Source: Bacteroidota bacterium (GTDB taxonomy: Bacteria; Bacteroidota; Bacteroidia; Bacteroidales; Prolixibacteraceae). From it: a stretch of DNA of 64,000 bases. The translations under genes and the position numbers were made by a program. The stretch lies in assembly GCA_023428545.1 (NCBI GenBank), contig JAEYXH010000016.1:1-64000 (forward strand), in the 5' to 3' direction. The notes below the pieces were generated by a model. The model made no database searches and was not told the DNA's origin. It worked only from the letters and a program-made list of their open reading frames with translations. Every line of letters starts with the position of its first letter. Within the stretch, counting starts at the first letter, position 1. This document shows positions 9,438 through 16,493 of the stretch, piece after piece.

Positions 9438-9657
9438 GACTTTTCAACACTGTCCAAGGTAAAGGCAGGGCTCCGTGATAACTTTTGACAAAAAACAGGC
9501 TAGATTTAACACTGCATTTTTTCAATGGATGCCCTTTTGGGGTGAAATTGTCGAAACATTTGAAAAAATGATCTTTTGCAATCGGTTTTGGTGTGTGTTA
9601 ACAAATTTAACAATGCGGTCCTTCTGTAAAGAAAATCAATTTTTTAGAGGTGTGTTG
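9438..9657. other. Gene-free region upstream of the rplM promoter
   Basis: This AT-rich stretch has no convincing gene. An open frame at 9475-9732 on the plus strand runs through the rplM promoter and has no recognisable product. One small inverted repeat, TGTTAA and TTAACA separated by five bases (9596-9612), lies about 45 bases upstream of the -33 element; an operator role is possible but unsupported. Confidence 0.4.
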
Positions 9658-9689
9658 TTTGTATATTTGAAAAAAGAAAATACTTTTGC
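9658..9689 (+). promoter_or_regulatory. Promoter of the rplM-rpsI-rpsB-tsf operon
   Basis: TTTG at 9658-9661 and TACTTTTGC at 9681-9689 are separated by 19 bases, an exact fit to the Bacteroidetes -33/-7 promoter. Predicted transcription starts near 9696 and gives a leader of about 140 bases. A second TATATTTG at 9662-9669 could be an additional -7 box. Confidence 0.75.
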
Positions 9690-9734
9690 AGTCCGATTAT
9701 TATCCTTACTTGCAGATTGTATAATATATTGATT

Positions 9735-9809
9735 TTCTTACTGATAAACAAGGTTATCAACATGCCCGATGTGAATAACCTGTTGCGGGACAGAAATCAA
9801 TAGTAAGAA
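9735..9809 (+). promoter_or_regulatory. Structured 5' leader RNA before rplM (candidate L13 autoregulatory element)
   Basis: The leader can fold into a closed structure. The outer helix pairs 9735-9742 with 9802-9809 (8 bp, perfect) and continues as 9743-9745 with 9796-9798 across a 3-base bulge. An inner hairpin pairs 9752-9757 with 9775-9780 (6 bp). After a 2x2 internal loop, 9760-9763 pairs with 9769-9772 and closes the loop GCCCG. Three or four extra pairs (9747-9751 with 9781-9784) extend its base. Its place between a ribosomal promoter and rplM suggests binding of L13 or S9 for feedback control, which is inference. Confidence 0.55.
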
Positions 9810-9836
9810 TTGTTGAATCAAAATTAAAATAGACAA

Positions 9837-10292
9837 GTGGATACACTGAGTTTCAAGACTGTATCAGCCAATAAGGCCACAGTAAATAAAGAATGGGTAG
9901 TCATAGATGCTACCGACATGGTATTGGGTCGTCTGGCCAGCACGGTAGCTCGTATTCTCCGCGGCAAGCACAAGACCAACTATACCCCGCATGTTGATTG
10001 CGGTGATAACGTGATTGTGATCAATGCTGAGAAGGTCAGCCTGACTGGCAGCAAGATGTCCGATAAGGTATATGTCCGGCATACTGGATATCCTGGAGGT
10101 CAGAGGTTTCAGACTCCCCTTGATATACTTGCCAAATATCCCGAACGTCTTGTTGAAAAAGCGGTAAAAGGTATGTTGCCAAAAAACCGGCTGGGAAGAA
10201 GCATTTATAAGAATTTAAAAGTGGTGGTTGGTCCCGAGCATAAATATGCAGCCCAGCAACCCAAAGTTATTGACTTAAATACGATTAAATAA
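9837..10292 (+). CDS. rplM: 50S ribosomal protein L13
   Basis: Large-subunit protein uL13, 151 residues. It starts with GTG and the typical Bacteroidetes opening MDTLSFKTVSANKATV. Signature segments are WVVIDATDMVLGRLAS, LRGKHKTNYTPHVDCGD, RHTGYPGG, and AVKGMLPKNRLGRSIYKNLKV. No ATG lies near an alternative start, so GTG is well supported. It is the first gene of the operon, 3 bases before rpsI, and is probably controlled by the foldable leader upstream. Confidence 0.98.
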   Translation: MDTLSFKTVSANKATVNKEWVVIDATDMVLGRLASTVARILRGKHKTNYTPHVDCGDNVIVINAEKVSLTGSKMSDKVYVRHTGYPGGQRFQTPLDILAKYPERLVEKAVKGMLPKNRLGRSIYKNLKVVVGPEHKYAAQQPKVIDLNTIK

Positions 10293-10295
10293 GCT

Positions 10296-10682
10296 ATGGA
10301 AGTTACTAATACCTTAGGACGCCGTAAATCAGCTGTTGCGCGCGTATACATCACCCCGGGGAAAGGCAATATAACAGTAAATAAACGTGAGTTAAGCGAG
10401 TATTTCCCTACCGAGATGCTTCAGGTTGTAGCCAAACAGGCGCTTACCTTATTGGGTGTTGAAGGCAATTATGATGTAAAAGCCAATCTTGATGGTGGTG
10501 GAATCACCGGTCAGGCTGAAGCTCTTCGCCTCGGTATTGCCAGGGCATTGGTTGAAATCGATGCCGAAAATCGTCCCAAACTGAAGCATGCCGGTTTCCT
10601 TACACGTGACCCACGTGAAGTGGAACGTAAAAAGCCTGGACAACCCAAGGCCCGTAAGAGATTCCAGTTCTCTAAACGTTAG
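10296..10682 (+). CDS. rpsI: 30S ribosomal protein S9
   Basis: Small-subunit protein uS9, 128 residues. The opening [18 protein letters not shown] and the segment [20 protein letters not shown] are diagnostic. The basic tail [16 protein letters not shown] ends in Lys-Arg, as required for contact with P-site tRNA. It follows rplM by 3 bases and precedes rpsB by about 107 bases. Confidence 0.98.
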   Translation: MEVTNTLGRRKSAVARVYITPGKGNITVNKRELSEYFPTEMLQVVAKQALTLLGVEGNYDVKANLDGGGITGQAEALRLGIARALVEIDAENRPKLKHAGFLTRDPREVERKKPGQPKARKRFQFSKR

Positions 10683-10789
10683 AATTATTATCCGAATTAT
10701 AAATCAGGGATCTAAAACTGTTGAGACTTCCCTTTGCAGGAACTACTCAGCAGTTGCTTTTCAGCGAGATTTCAGAAAAAAGTAAACAG

Positions 10790-11695
10790 ATGCCAAGAAC
10801 AAATTTTGAGCAATTGCTCGAGGCCGGTGTACATTTCGGCCACTTAAGAAGAAAATGGAATCCTTACATGGCTCCGTATATCTTTATGGAGAAAAACGGG
10901 ATCCACATTATTGATCTTCAGAAAACCATCGTAAAAATCGATGAAGCGGCAGCCGCAATGAAGCAGATTGCCAAGTCAGGTCGCCGGGTTCTTTTCGTGG
11001 CCACCAAGAAACAAGCCAAAGATATTGTTTCTGAACTGGTTTCCAGTGTAAAAATGCCCTATGTGACTGAGCGTTGGCCGGGTGGTATGCTTACCAACTT
11101 CCCAACTATCCGCAAGGCAGTGAAAAAGATGGTTTCCATCGACAAAATGACGAAGGATACCAGCTGGGAAAAACTGTCGAAACGTGAAAAACTTCAGATT
11201 TCACGTCAGAGAGCGAAATTGGAAAAAATGCTTGGAAGTATCGCTGACCTTACCCGTCTGCCTGCAGCATTGTTCGTTATCGACGTAATGAAGGAGAAAA
11301 TCGCCGTACGTGAAGCACAGCGCCTTGGAATCCCTGTATTTGGAATCGTTGATACCAACTCCAATCCGAATGGCATTGATTTCGTCATTCCTGCCAACGA
11401 TGATGCATCACAGTCAATCCAGCTGATTACTTCCGTAATGGTCGAAGCCATTCGCGAAGGTCTTCAGGAACGCAAACTGGATAAAGACAAAGATGATGAA
11501 GATGATGATTCTGAAGTCGAGGAAGAACCACGCAGGGGCAGAAGGACACGTAAAAGTGTCGTGAAACAGGAAGTTGCTCCTGTAGAGGAAGAAGAAGCTG
11601 AAGAAGAGGTTTCAGATGAAGACATCGAAGAAGAGGCAGACATCGAAGAAGAGGATGTTGATTCAGAAGATGATGTCGAAGAAGTTGAAGAATAG
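10790..11695 (+). CDS. rpsB: 30S ribosomal protein S2 with long acidic tail
   Basis: uS2, 301 residues. I start at the ATG at 10790, giving MPRTNFEQLLEAGVHFGHL, the usual N-terminus; an in-frame upstream TTG at 10721 would add an unrelated 23 residues. The core (about 1-230) has HFGHLRRKWNP, TKKQAKDIV, ERWPGGMLTNFPTI and GIVDTNSNPNGIDFVIPAND. After residue about 230 comes a tail of about 70 residues that is first mixed-charge (DKDKDDEDDD, then RRGRRTRK) and then almost pure Glu/Asp. Typical S2 proteins stop near 230-260. The tail is probably disordered; its function is unknown. tsf follows by 42 bases. Confidence 0.97.
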   Translation: MPRTNFEQLLEAGVHFGHLRRKWNPYMAPYIFMEKNGIHIIDLQKTIVKIDEAAAAMKQIAKSGRRVLFVATKKQAKDIVSELVSSVKMPYVTERWPGGMLTNFPTIRKAVKKMVSIDKMTKDTSWEKLSKREKLQISRQRAKLEKMLGSIADLTRLPAALFVIDVMKEKIAVREAQRLGIPVFGIVDTNSNPNGIDFVIPANDDASQSIQLITSVMVEAIREGLQERKLDKDKDDEDDDSEVEEEPRRGRRTRKSVVKQEVAPVEEEEAEEEVSDEDIEEEADIEEEDVDSEDDVEEVEE

Positions 11696-11737
11696 TCATT
11701 CTTCAGATCTATTTACAAACATTCAAAATATTAGAAT

Positions 11738-12565
11738 ATGTCATTTACAACTGCTGATGTAGTAAAACTCAGAAAGTCCACTGGTGCCGGTATGATGGAT
11801 TGTAAAAATGCACTTGCCGAAGCTGAAGGAAATTTCGATCGCGCGGTTGAAATCATTCGCGAAAGAGGAAAGCTCGTAGCAAGTAAACGTGCCGACCGTG
11901 ATGCTACCGAAGGTGTCGTTCTTGCCAAGGTTACCGAGGATCATAAATTTGGTGCTCTGGTTGTTCTTAACTGTGAGACTGACTTTGTTGCCAAAAACGA
12001 AAACTTTATTGGCTTCACAACCAAGATTCTTGATCTGGCACTTGCAAATAAACCCGCCTCTTTGGATGAACTGAAGGAGTTGGTTATGGAAGGCCGAACC
12101 ATTGGCACCCATGTTACCGAGCAAACCGGAATCATTGGTGAAAAGCTTGATCTTTCTTTCTATGGAAAAGTCGACGCCGAAACGGTAATACCTTATATCC
12201 ATCCCGGAAACAAGTTGGCCACCCTGGTAGGATTTAACCAGGCCGGGCTTGACGTTCAGGTTGGCAAGGATGTTGCAATGCAGGTTGCTGCAATGAATCC
12301 GGTGGCTGTGAACCGCGAATCGGTACCACAGACCACCATCGAAAAGGAACTTGAAATTGCCAAGGAAAAATTCCGTTTGGAAGGAAAACCGGAAGCAATG
12401 CTGGATAAAATTGCCCAGGGTGCCCTTCAGAAATGGTTTGCAGATTCAACTCTCCTTGAGCAGTCTTTCATTAAAGATGGTAAAATCAGCGTTAAACAAT
12501 ATCTTACCGGTATTGACAAAAACCTGACAGCTACCGCTTTTGAAAGGTATTCTCTTGATGCTTAA
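11738..12565 (+). CDS. tsf: Elongation factor Ts
   Basis: EF-Ts exchanges GDP for GTP on EF-Tu. The 275-residue protein begins with the UBA-like domain VVKLRKSTGAGMMDCKNAL followed by AVEIIRERG, and has the core motif VLNCETDFVAKNENF that contacts the EF-Tu nucleotide site. The tail NLTATAFERYSLDA is normal. It is the last gene of the rplM operon and is followed after about 20 bases by a strong terminator. The rpsB-tsf pairing is almost universal in bacteria. Confidence 0.98.
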   Translation: MSFTTADVVKLRKSTGAGMMDCKNALAEAEGNFDRAVEIIRERGKLVASKRADRDATEGVVLAKVTEDHKFGALVVLNCETDFVAKNENFIGFTTKILDLALANKPASLDELKELVMEGRTIGTHVTEQTGIIGEKLDLSFYGKVDAETVIPYIHPGNKLATLVGFNQAGLDVQVGKDVAMQVAAMNPVAVNRESVPQTTIEKELEIAKEKFRLEGKPEAMLDKIAQGALQKWFADSTLLEQSFIKDGKISVKQYLTGIDKNLTATAFERYSLDA

Positions 12566-12587
12566 TCAAAAGTAATAAGACAATATG

Positions 12588-12621
12588 AAAAAGGGTTTCA
12601 CTGAAAAGTGAAGCCCTTTTT
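12588..12621 (+). terminator. Rho-independent terminator after tsf
   Basis: A 15-bp stem (12588-12602 with 12607-12621, one G-U pair) is capped by a GAAA tetraloop and ends in a T run. It closes the rplM-rpsI-rpsB-tsf operon. Confidence 0.9.
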
Positions 12622-12632
12622 GTTTAAATTCA

Positions 12633-12665
12633 TTTGTTTTGTCACCTCCCATTTTTCTATCTTTG
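12633..12665 (+). promoter_or_regulatory. Promoter of pyrH
   Basis: TTTG at 12633-12636 and TATCTTTG at 12658-12665 are 21 bases apart. Predicted transcription begins near 12672, so the pyrH start must be downstream of that; the ATG at 12688 fits. Confidence 0.65.
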
Positions 12666-12687
12666 CCGAAATCAAAATCACACAGAA

Positions 12688-13401
12688 ATGAGACTCTTTA
12701 ACAGGGTTCTGCTGAAACTTAGCGGAGAATCACTTATGGGCACCCAACAGTATGGTATTGACCCTATTCGTTTGACGGATTATGCTGAAGAAATCAAGGA
12801 GGCTGCCTCCACAGGACTTCAAATTGCCATTGTAATCGGGGGAGGCAATATCTTCAGGGGAATGAGTGGCGCAACAAAAGGCTTCGATAGGGTGAAGGGA
12901 GACCAGATGGGGATGTTGGCGACTGTGATTAATAGTCTTGCATTGCAGTCGGCACTTGTTTCTGCCGGGGCCAGGGCAAGGGTTTATACGGCTGTCAGGA
13001 TGGAACCGGTCGGGGAACTATTCTCCAAGGATAAGGTTCTGGAATCTTTGGAAGCGGGCTATGTGTGCATAATTGCCGGAGGGACCGGTAATCCCTATTT
13101 TACTACCGATACTGCCAGCGCCCTTAGAGGAATTGAACTCGAAGCGGATGCCATGTTCAAGGGAACACGTGTTGATGGCATTTATACGGCCGATCCGGAG
13201 AAGGATCCAAATGCCACACGCTTTGACAGTATTACTTTTGACGAGGTATACAACCGTGGACTAAAGATTATGGATCTCACGGCTACCGCACTTTGTAAAG
13301 AGAATAACCTGAAGGTGATTGTGTTTAACATGGACCAGAAGGGAAATCTGCTGAAAATTTTGCGTAACGAAAAAATTGGTACAATCGTATACAATGACTA
13401 G
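12688..13401 (+). CDS. pyrH: Uridylate kinase PyrH
   Basis: UMP kinase phosphorylates UMP to UDP with ATP in pyrimidine nucleotide synthesis. The 237-residue protein, started at ATG 12688 because the longer frame begins inside the promoter, has FNRVLLKLSGESLMG, the glycine-rich loop VIGGGNIFRGM, GDQMGMLATVINSLAL, IIAGGTGNPYFTTDTAS and the UMP-binding VDGIYTADPEKDPNA. These are the standard motifs of the hexameric bacterial enzyme. It lies between the tsf terminator and frr; pyrH-frr pairing is conserved in most bacteria. Confidence 0.97.
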   Translation: MRLFNRVLLKLSGESLMGTQQYGIDPIRLTDYAEEIKEAASTGLQIAIVIGGGNIFRGMSGATKGFDRVKGDQMGMLATVINSLALQSALVSAGARARVYTAVRMEPVGELFSKDKVLESLEAGYVCIIAGGTGNPYFTTDTASALRGIELEADAMFKGTRVDGIYTADPEKDPNATRFDSITFDEVYNRGLKIMDLTATALCKENNLKVIVFNMDQKGNLLKILRNEKIGTIVYND

Positions 13402-13458
13402 AGCAGATGCAGGTTTGAATAAAATATTTGTTTTTTTTTAACATTAGAACATTTTTTC

Positions 13459-13466
13459 TATATTTG
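13459..13466 (+). promoter_or_regulatory. Probable -7 box of frr promoter
   Basis: TATATTTG fits TAnnTTTG and lies 28 bases before the frr ATG. The -33 region holds only a TTTA-like element about 19 bases upstream, so the call is moderate. Confidence 0.5.
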
Positions 13467-13494
13467 TCTGGATCTTTACAGAAGATTATAGAGT

Positions 13495-14058
13495 ATGCAG
13501 GAAGAAGCTCAGTTTGTATTGGACGAATGCAAGGAACGAATGGAACTTGCGATTTCACATCTGGAAAAAGAATTGGTGCATATTCGGGCAGGCAAGGCAA
13601 ATCCTGCCATGATTGACAGCGTTCACGTTGAGTATTACGGAAGTCTGGTACCGTTGAGTCAGGTGTCCAACATCAGTACACCCGATCCACGTACAATCGC
13701 CATACAACCATGGGAAAAGAAAATGATCCCCGTGATTGAAAAGGCAATAATGGGAGCAAACCTCGGATTCAATCCAGATAACAACGGGGAAGTGATCCGT
13801 ATCAATATCCCTCCGCTTACAGAGGAAAGAAGGAAAGGTTTGGTCAAACAATCATTAAAGGAGGGCGAAAATGCCAAAATCAGCGTAAGGGCTGCCAGAA
13901 AAAGCGCCAACGAAGATTTAAAAAAACTCCTGAAAGATGGACTTCCTGAAGATATGGAAAAAGACGCTGAAAAAGAAGTTCAGGATTATACTGATGAATT
14001 TGTAAAAAAAATTGATACCTTAGTAAGCGCTAAGGAAAAAGATATTATGACTATTTGA
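13495..14058 (+). CDS. frr: Ribosome recycling factor
   Basis: RRF splits the post-termination ribosome together with EF-G. The 187-residue protein has the conserved opening HLEKELVHIRAGKANPAMID, the domain II segment YGSLVPLSQVSNIS, INIPPLTEERRKGLVKQ, and VRAARKSANEDLKKLLKDG near the end of the three-helix bundle. It has its own probable promoter and is closed by a strong hairpin terminator, though read-through from pyrH is also possible. Confidence 0.97.
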   Translation: MQEEAQFVLDECKERMELAISHLEKELVHIRAGKANPAMIDSVHVEYYGSLVPLSQVSNISTPDPRTIAIQPWEKKMIPVIEKAIMGANLGFNPDNNGEVIRINIPPLTEERRKGLVKQSLKEGENAKISVRAARKSANEDLKKLLKDGLPEDMEKDAEKEVQDYTDEFVKKIDTLVSAKEKDIMTI

Positions 14059-14111
14059 TTGTTTCTAGTTTTCTGTTTTCTGAACATTGTTTAATTGTTT
14101 TCATGGCTTTG

Positions 14112-14143
14112 AGGCAGCTTTTTTGAAAGCTGCCTTTTTTTTT
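14112..14143 (+). terminator. Rho-independent terminator after frr
   Basis: A perfect 10-bp stem (14112-14121 with 14126-14135) with loop TTTG is followed by nine T residues. Confidence 0.9.
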
Positions 14144-14185
14144 GTTCAAAAGCCATTAAAATCAAGGTTCAATATGGGGTATCTA

Positions 14186-14581
14186 TCAGGAGCCGTGCTT
14201 TTGCATCAACGCATCAATTGAGTCTTTCAGGAAATCACGCGTGTAGTAATCATCATCAACAATATTGTCGTTCCATACCACAATATCCAGATCCATGGTT
14301 CTGGGACCGAATGCAGGAAGTGATCTGTCGCGCCCCAGGGCATCTTCAATTCTTTTGAGTATATCCCTTAGCGATTCCCTGCCAAGTTGGGTGGTCACAC
14401 TGACGGCTCCGTTGGTGAAATCAGGTTGATTTGTAATTCCGATTGCCTTGGTTTGCAAAAGCGGGGACATTCCGGTAATATGAACATACTGTCTGAGAAG
14501 GCTGATCATTCTCGATATATTGACCGATGCATTAATGTTTGATCCGATCGAGATGATTACGGTATTTTCCAGATCACTCAT
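14186..14581 (-). CDS. folK: Short HPPK-type pterin diphosphokinase (FolK, first copy)
   Basis: The 131-residue protein has the HPPK fold motifs ISIGSNINASVNI near the N-terminus and the signature GPRTMDLDIVVW at about 92-103, whose Asp97 and Asp99 would bind the two magnesium ions. HPPK moves diphosphate from ATP to 6-hydroxymethyldihydropterin in folate synthesis. It is clearly shorter than usual (about 155-170 residues), lacking the C-terminal region that contains the family IPHP segment and the stretch after it. It lies 8 bases after folB. A second full-length folK at 30467-30979 raises the question of which copy serves folate synthesis and whether this one acts on another pterin. Confidence 0.85.
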   Translation of the reverse strand: MSDLENTVIISIGSNINASVNISRMISLLRQYVHITGMSPLLQTKAIGITNQPDFTNGAVSVTTQLGRESLRDILKRIEDALGRDRSLPAFGPRTMDLDIVVWNDNIVDDDYYTRDFLKDSIDALMQKHGS

Positions 14582-14589
14582 TCCTGCCG

Positions 14590-14949
14590 TTATTTTATCC
14601 GGAAATCTTCCATCTCGACTGATACGGACTTTGCAAAGCGAAGTGCATGCGGTTTATCAACCTCAACGCGGGCAAACTTGACTAACGGATCTTCCATGAT
14701 GATGTCCAGGATTTTCCTTGTCAGGACTTCCAGTAATTTAAACCTGCCATCCTGCACAAACTGGATAATTTGTTTGGTCACTTTCTTATAGTCATAAATG
14801 CCATCTGGCTCATCGGTTTGAAGGGCACTTTCGGGGACATCCACTTCAATTTTTATATTTATTAGTACATCTTGCTTATTGATGAGTTCTTCAGGATTAA
14901 ATCCGATGTAGGTCCTGATCAGTAAGTCTTTGATTCTGATGGTAGCCAT
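14590..14949 (-). CDS. folB: Dihydroneopterin aldolase FolB
   Basis: FolB cleaves 7,8-dihydroneopterin to 6-hydroxymethyldihydropterin and glycolaldehyde, the step before HPPK. The 119-residue protein has IRIKDLLIRTYIGFNPEE at the start, with YIGFNPEE at the active-site strand, INIKIEVDVPESA, the helix YKKVTKQIIQFVQ, and VEVDKPHALRFAKSVSVE near the C-terminus, which includes the family KPxAL motif. It is followed by the short folK after 8 bases, and its upstream neighbour is the broken pteridine reductase. Confidence 0.93.
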   Translation of the reverse strand: MATIRIKDLLIRTYIGFNPEELINKQDVLINIKIEVDVPESALQTDEPDGIYDYKKVTKQIIQFVQDGRFKLLEVLTRKILDIIMEDPLVKFARVEVDKPHALRFAKSVSVEMEDFRIK

Positions 14950-15024
14950 TTTAACGGTATTTGGTTTTGAAATATACTAATTCTGATGAATCATCTCTGA
15001 CTTATGCCCGAAAATTGCTTCTTT

Positions 15025-15753
15025 CTATACGGTTTTCCCCAAATTCTCTCCGCCATCACAAAACAAGATCTGGCCGGTGAGGTAATCATTTTCAAGGATG
15101 AAGTCAATACTTTTTAGTATTGGTTCAAGACCGCCGGCACGCTTCATGGGAATCTTTTTTGCCAGCTTGTTAAGATATTACTCATCCTTGTCAGCCGGGT
15201 GTAAGGTGAGCCCGTGTGCGATGGCATTCACCCTTAAATCCGGTCCCAGTTCGAAGGCAGCCATTTTAGTCAGTTCCCACAATGCCTTTTTAGCAAGGCT
15301 GTATGCCGCAAATCCATTTGAATTATTAGTGATACGCGTGTCGGTGAAATTGATGATCAGGCCTTCGCTGCAGTTCAGCGCGAATTGGCGGGTAAGAATA
15401 AATGGTGCCCTGAGATTGACTCCAAATTGTTCATCAAAAAATGAAGGTGAGGTTTCACGAATTGTGCCGGGATCAAATACGGAGGCATTGTTGATCAGAA
15501 GGTCCAATCTGCCCATCTCGGCAATTACCTGTCTGATAAGGTTCTCTGTTTGCGAATCATTCATCAGATTTGCCCCAAAGGTGGCAAACTTTTGACGAGG
15601 GTACTTTTCCCCCAATTGTTTCGCCAGGTTCTCAGCATCTGACGAAGACCGGTTATAGTGGATGGCAATATTCCAGCCATGGCTTGCAAGATGTTCAGCA
15701 ACTGCTTTGCCAACCCTTTGGGCTGCCCCTGTGATGAATGCTGTATTCGGCAT
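15025..15753 (-). pseudogene. PTR1/FolM-like pteridine reductase (SDR) split by an in-frame stop
   Basis: A short-chain dehydrogenase/reductase. The open part (15178-15753, 191 residues) has the NADPH-binding TGAAQRVGKA at 8-17, LLINNASVFD, and a catalytic set Asp138, Tyr151, Lys155 in FTDTR and YSLAK. Asp in place of Ser, 13 residues before Tyr, matches PTR1-type pteridine reductases, not classic SDRs. After an in-frame TAA (15178-15180), the same frame runs on for 50 codons with the normal SDR ending (KKIPMKRAGG, ENDYLTGQILFCDGG) to a TAG at 15025-15027. The gene thus looks full length, about 241 residues, with one nonsense codon. It lies between ribE and folB. It may be a fresh pseudogene, a sequencing error, or a truncated protein. 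Confidence 0.85.
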
Positions 15754-15805
15754 AGTCTTTTTTTATTCAAACACAGGCAGTACCGATATGTTCAGGGTGC
15801 CTGCT

Positions 15806-16414
15806 TTATTGGTATCTCATCAGCTTGCTCAGGTATTTCCCGATAATGTCGAATTCGAGGTTTACTACCGTTCCTTCTTTGAAAGTGTGAAAATTGGTTA
15901 CCTCCCATGTGTATGGTATGATGGCCACCTGAAAGGTGTTGTCCCGTGAATTGACAACTGTCAGGCTGACACCATTCACCGTGACAGATCCCTTTTCAAC
16001 AGTCATATAACCCTGTTGAGCCTTTTCCTTGTCGAAAGTGTATTCAAAGGTATAATACCAGCTGCCATCAGCCTCTTCAACTTTTGTGCAAGTGGCAGTC
16101 TGGTCCACATGCCCCTGAACAATGTGTCCGTCCAGGCGGCCATTCATCGGCATACTTCTTTCAAGGTTTACCTTTGAACCTGGTTCGAGTAATCCCAGGT
16201 TTGATTTCAGAAGGGTTTCACGGATGGCAGTCACTTTGTAGGTCCTTTTATCATGGTCGACAGCAACCACGGTCAGACAAACGCCGTTGTGGGAAAGACT
16301 CTGATCGACTTTCAGCTCATCAGCATGAACCCATGTAAGGGTGAAGTGTACATTGTCCTTTTCTCTTTCAATGGCTGTTACCTGGCCTGCTCCTTCTACT
16401 ATTCCTGAAAACAT
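15806..16414 (-). CDS. ribE: Riboflavin synthase alpha chain
   Basis: This enzyme joins two molecules of 6,7-dimethyl-8-ribityllumazine to give riboflavin. The 202-residue protein has two tandem lumazine-binding barrels: the first opens MFSGIVEGAGQVTAIE and holds LSHNGVCLTVV; the second holds GRLDGHIVQGHVDQTATC and GSVTVNGVSLTVV. The N-terminal MFSGIVE is the family hallmark. It lies upstream of the pteridine reductase, folB and folK on the same strand, so GTP-derived flavin and pterin steps are grouped. Confidence 0.96.
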   Translation of the reverse strand: MFSGIVEGAGQVTAIEREKDNVHFTLTWVHADELKVDQSLSHNGVCLTVVAVDHDKRTYKVTAIRETLLKSNLGLLEPGSKVNLERSMPMNGRLDGHIVQGHVDQTATCTKVEEADGSWYYTFEYTFDKEKAQQGYMTVEKGSVTVNGVSLTVVNSRDNTFQVAIIPYTWEVTNFHTFKEGTVVNLEFDIIGKYLSKLMRYQ

Positions 16415-16493
16415 AATCGAAATGTTATTTAAATTGGTCTTTTTTTAATTTTTTTGGTTCGGCTTAATTGAAAAAATCATTCAATGAAGTTGT

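Noticed and set aside
9475..9732. 85-codon plus-strand open frame before rplM
   Set aside because: It runs through the rplM promoter and the start of the leader, and the product shows no domain.
15098..15595. 165-codon plus-strand open frame
   Set aside because: It is antisense to the pteridine reductase, whose frame carries clear SDR motifs on both sides of the stop.
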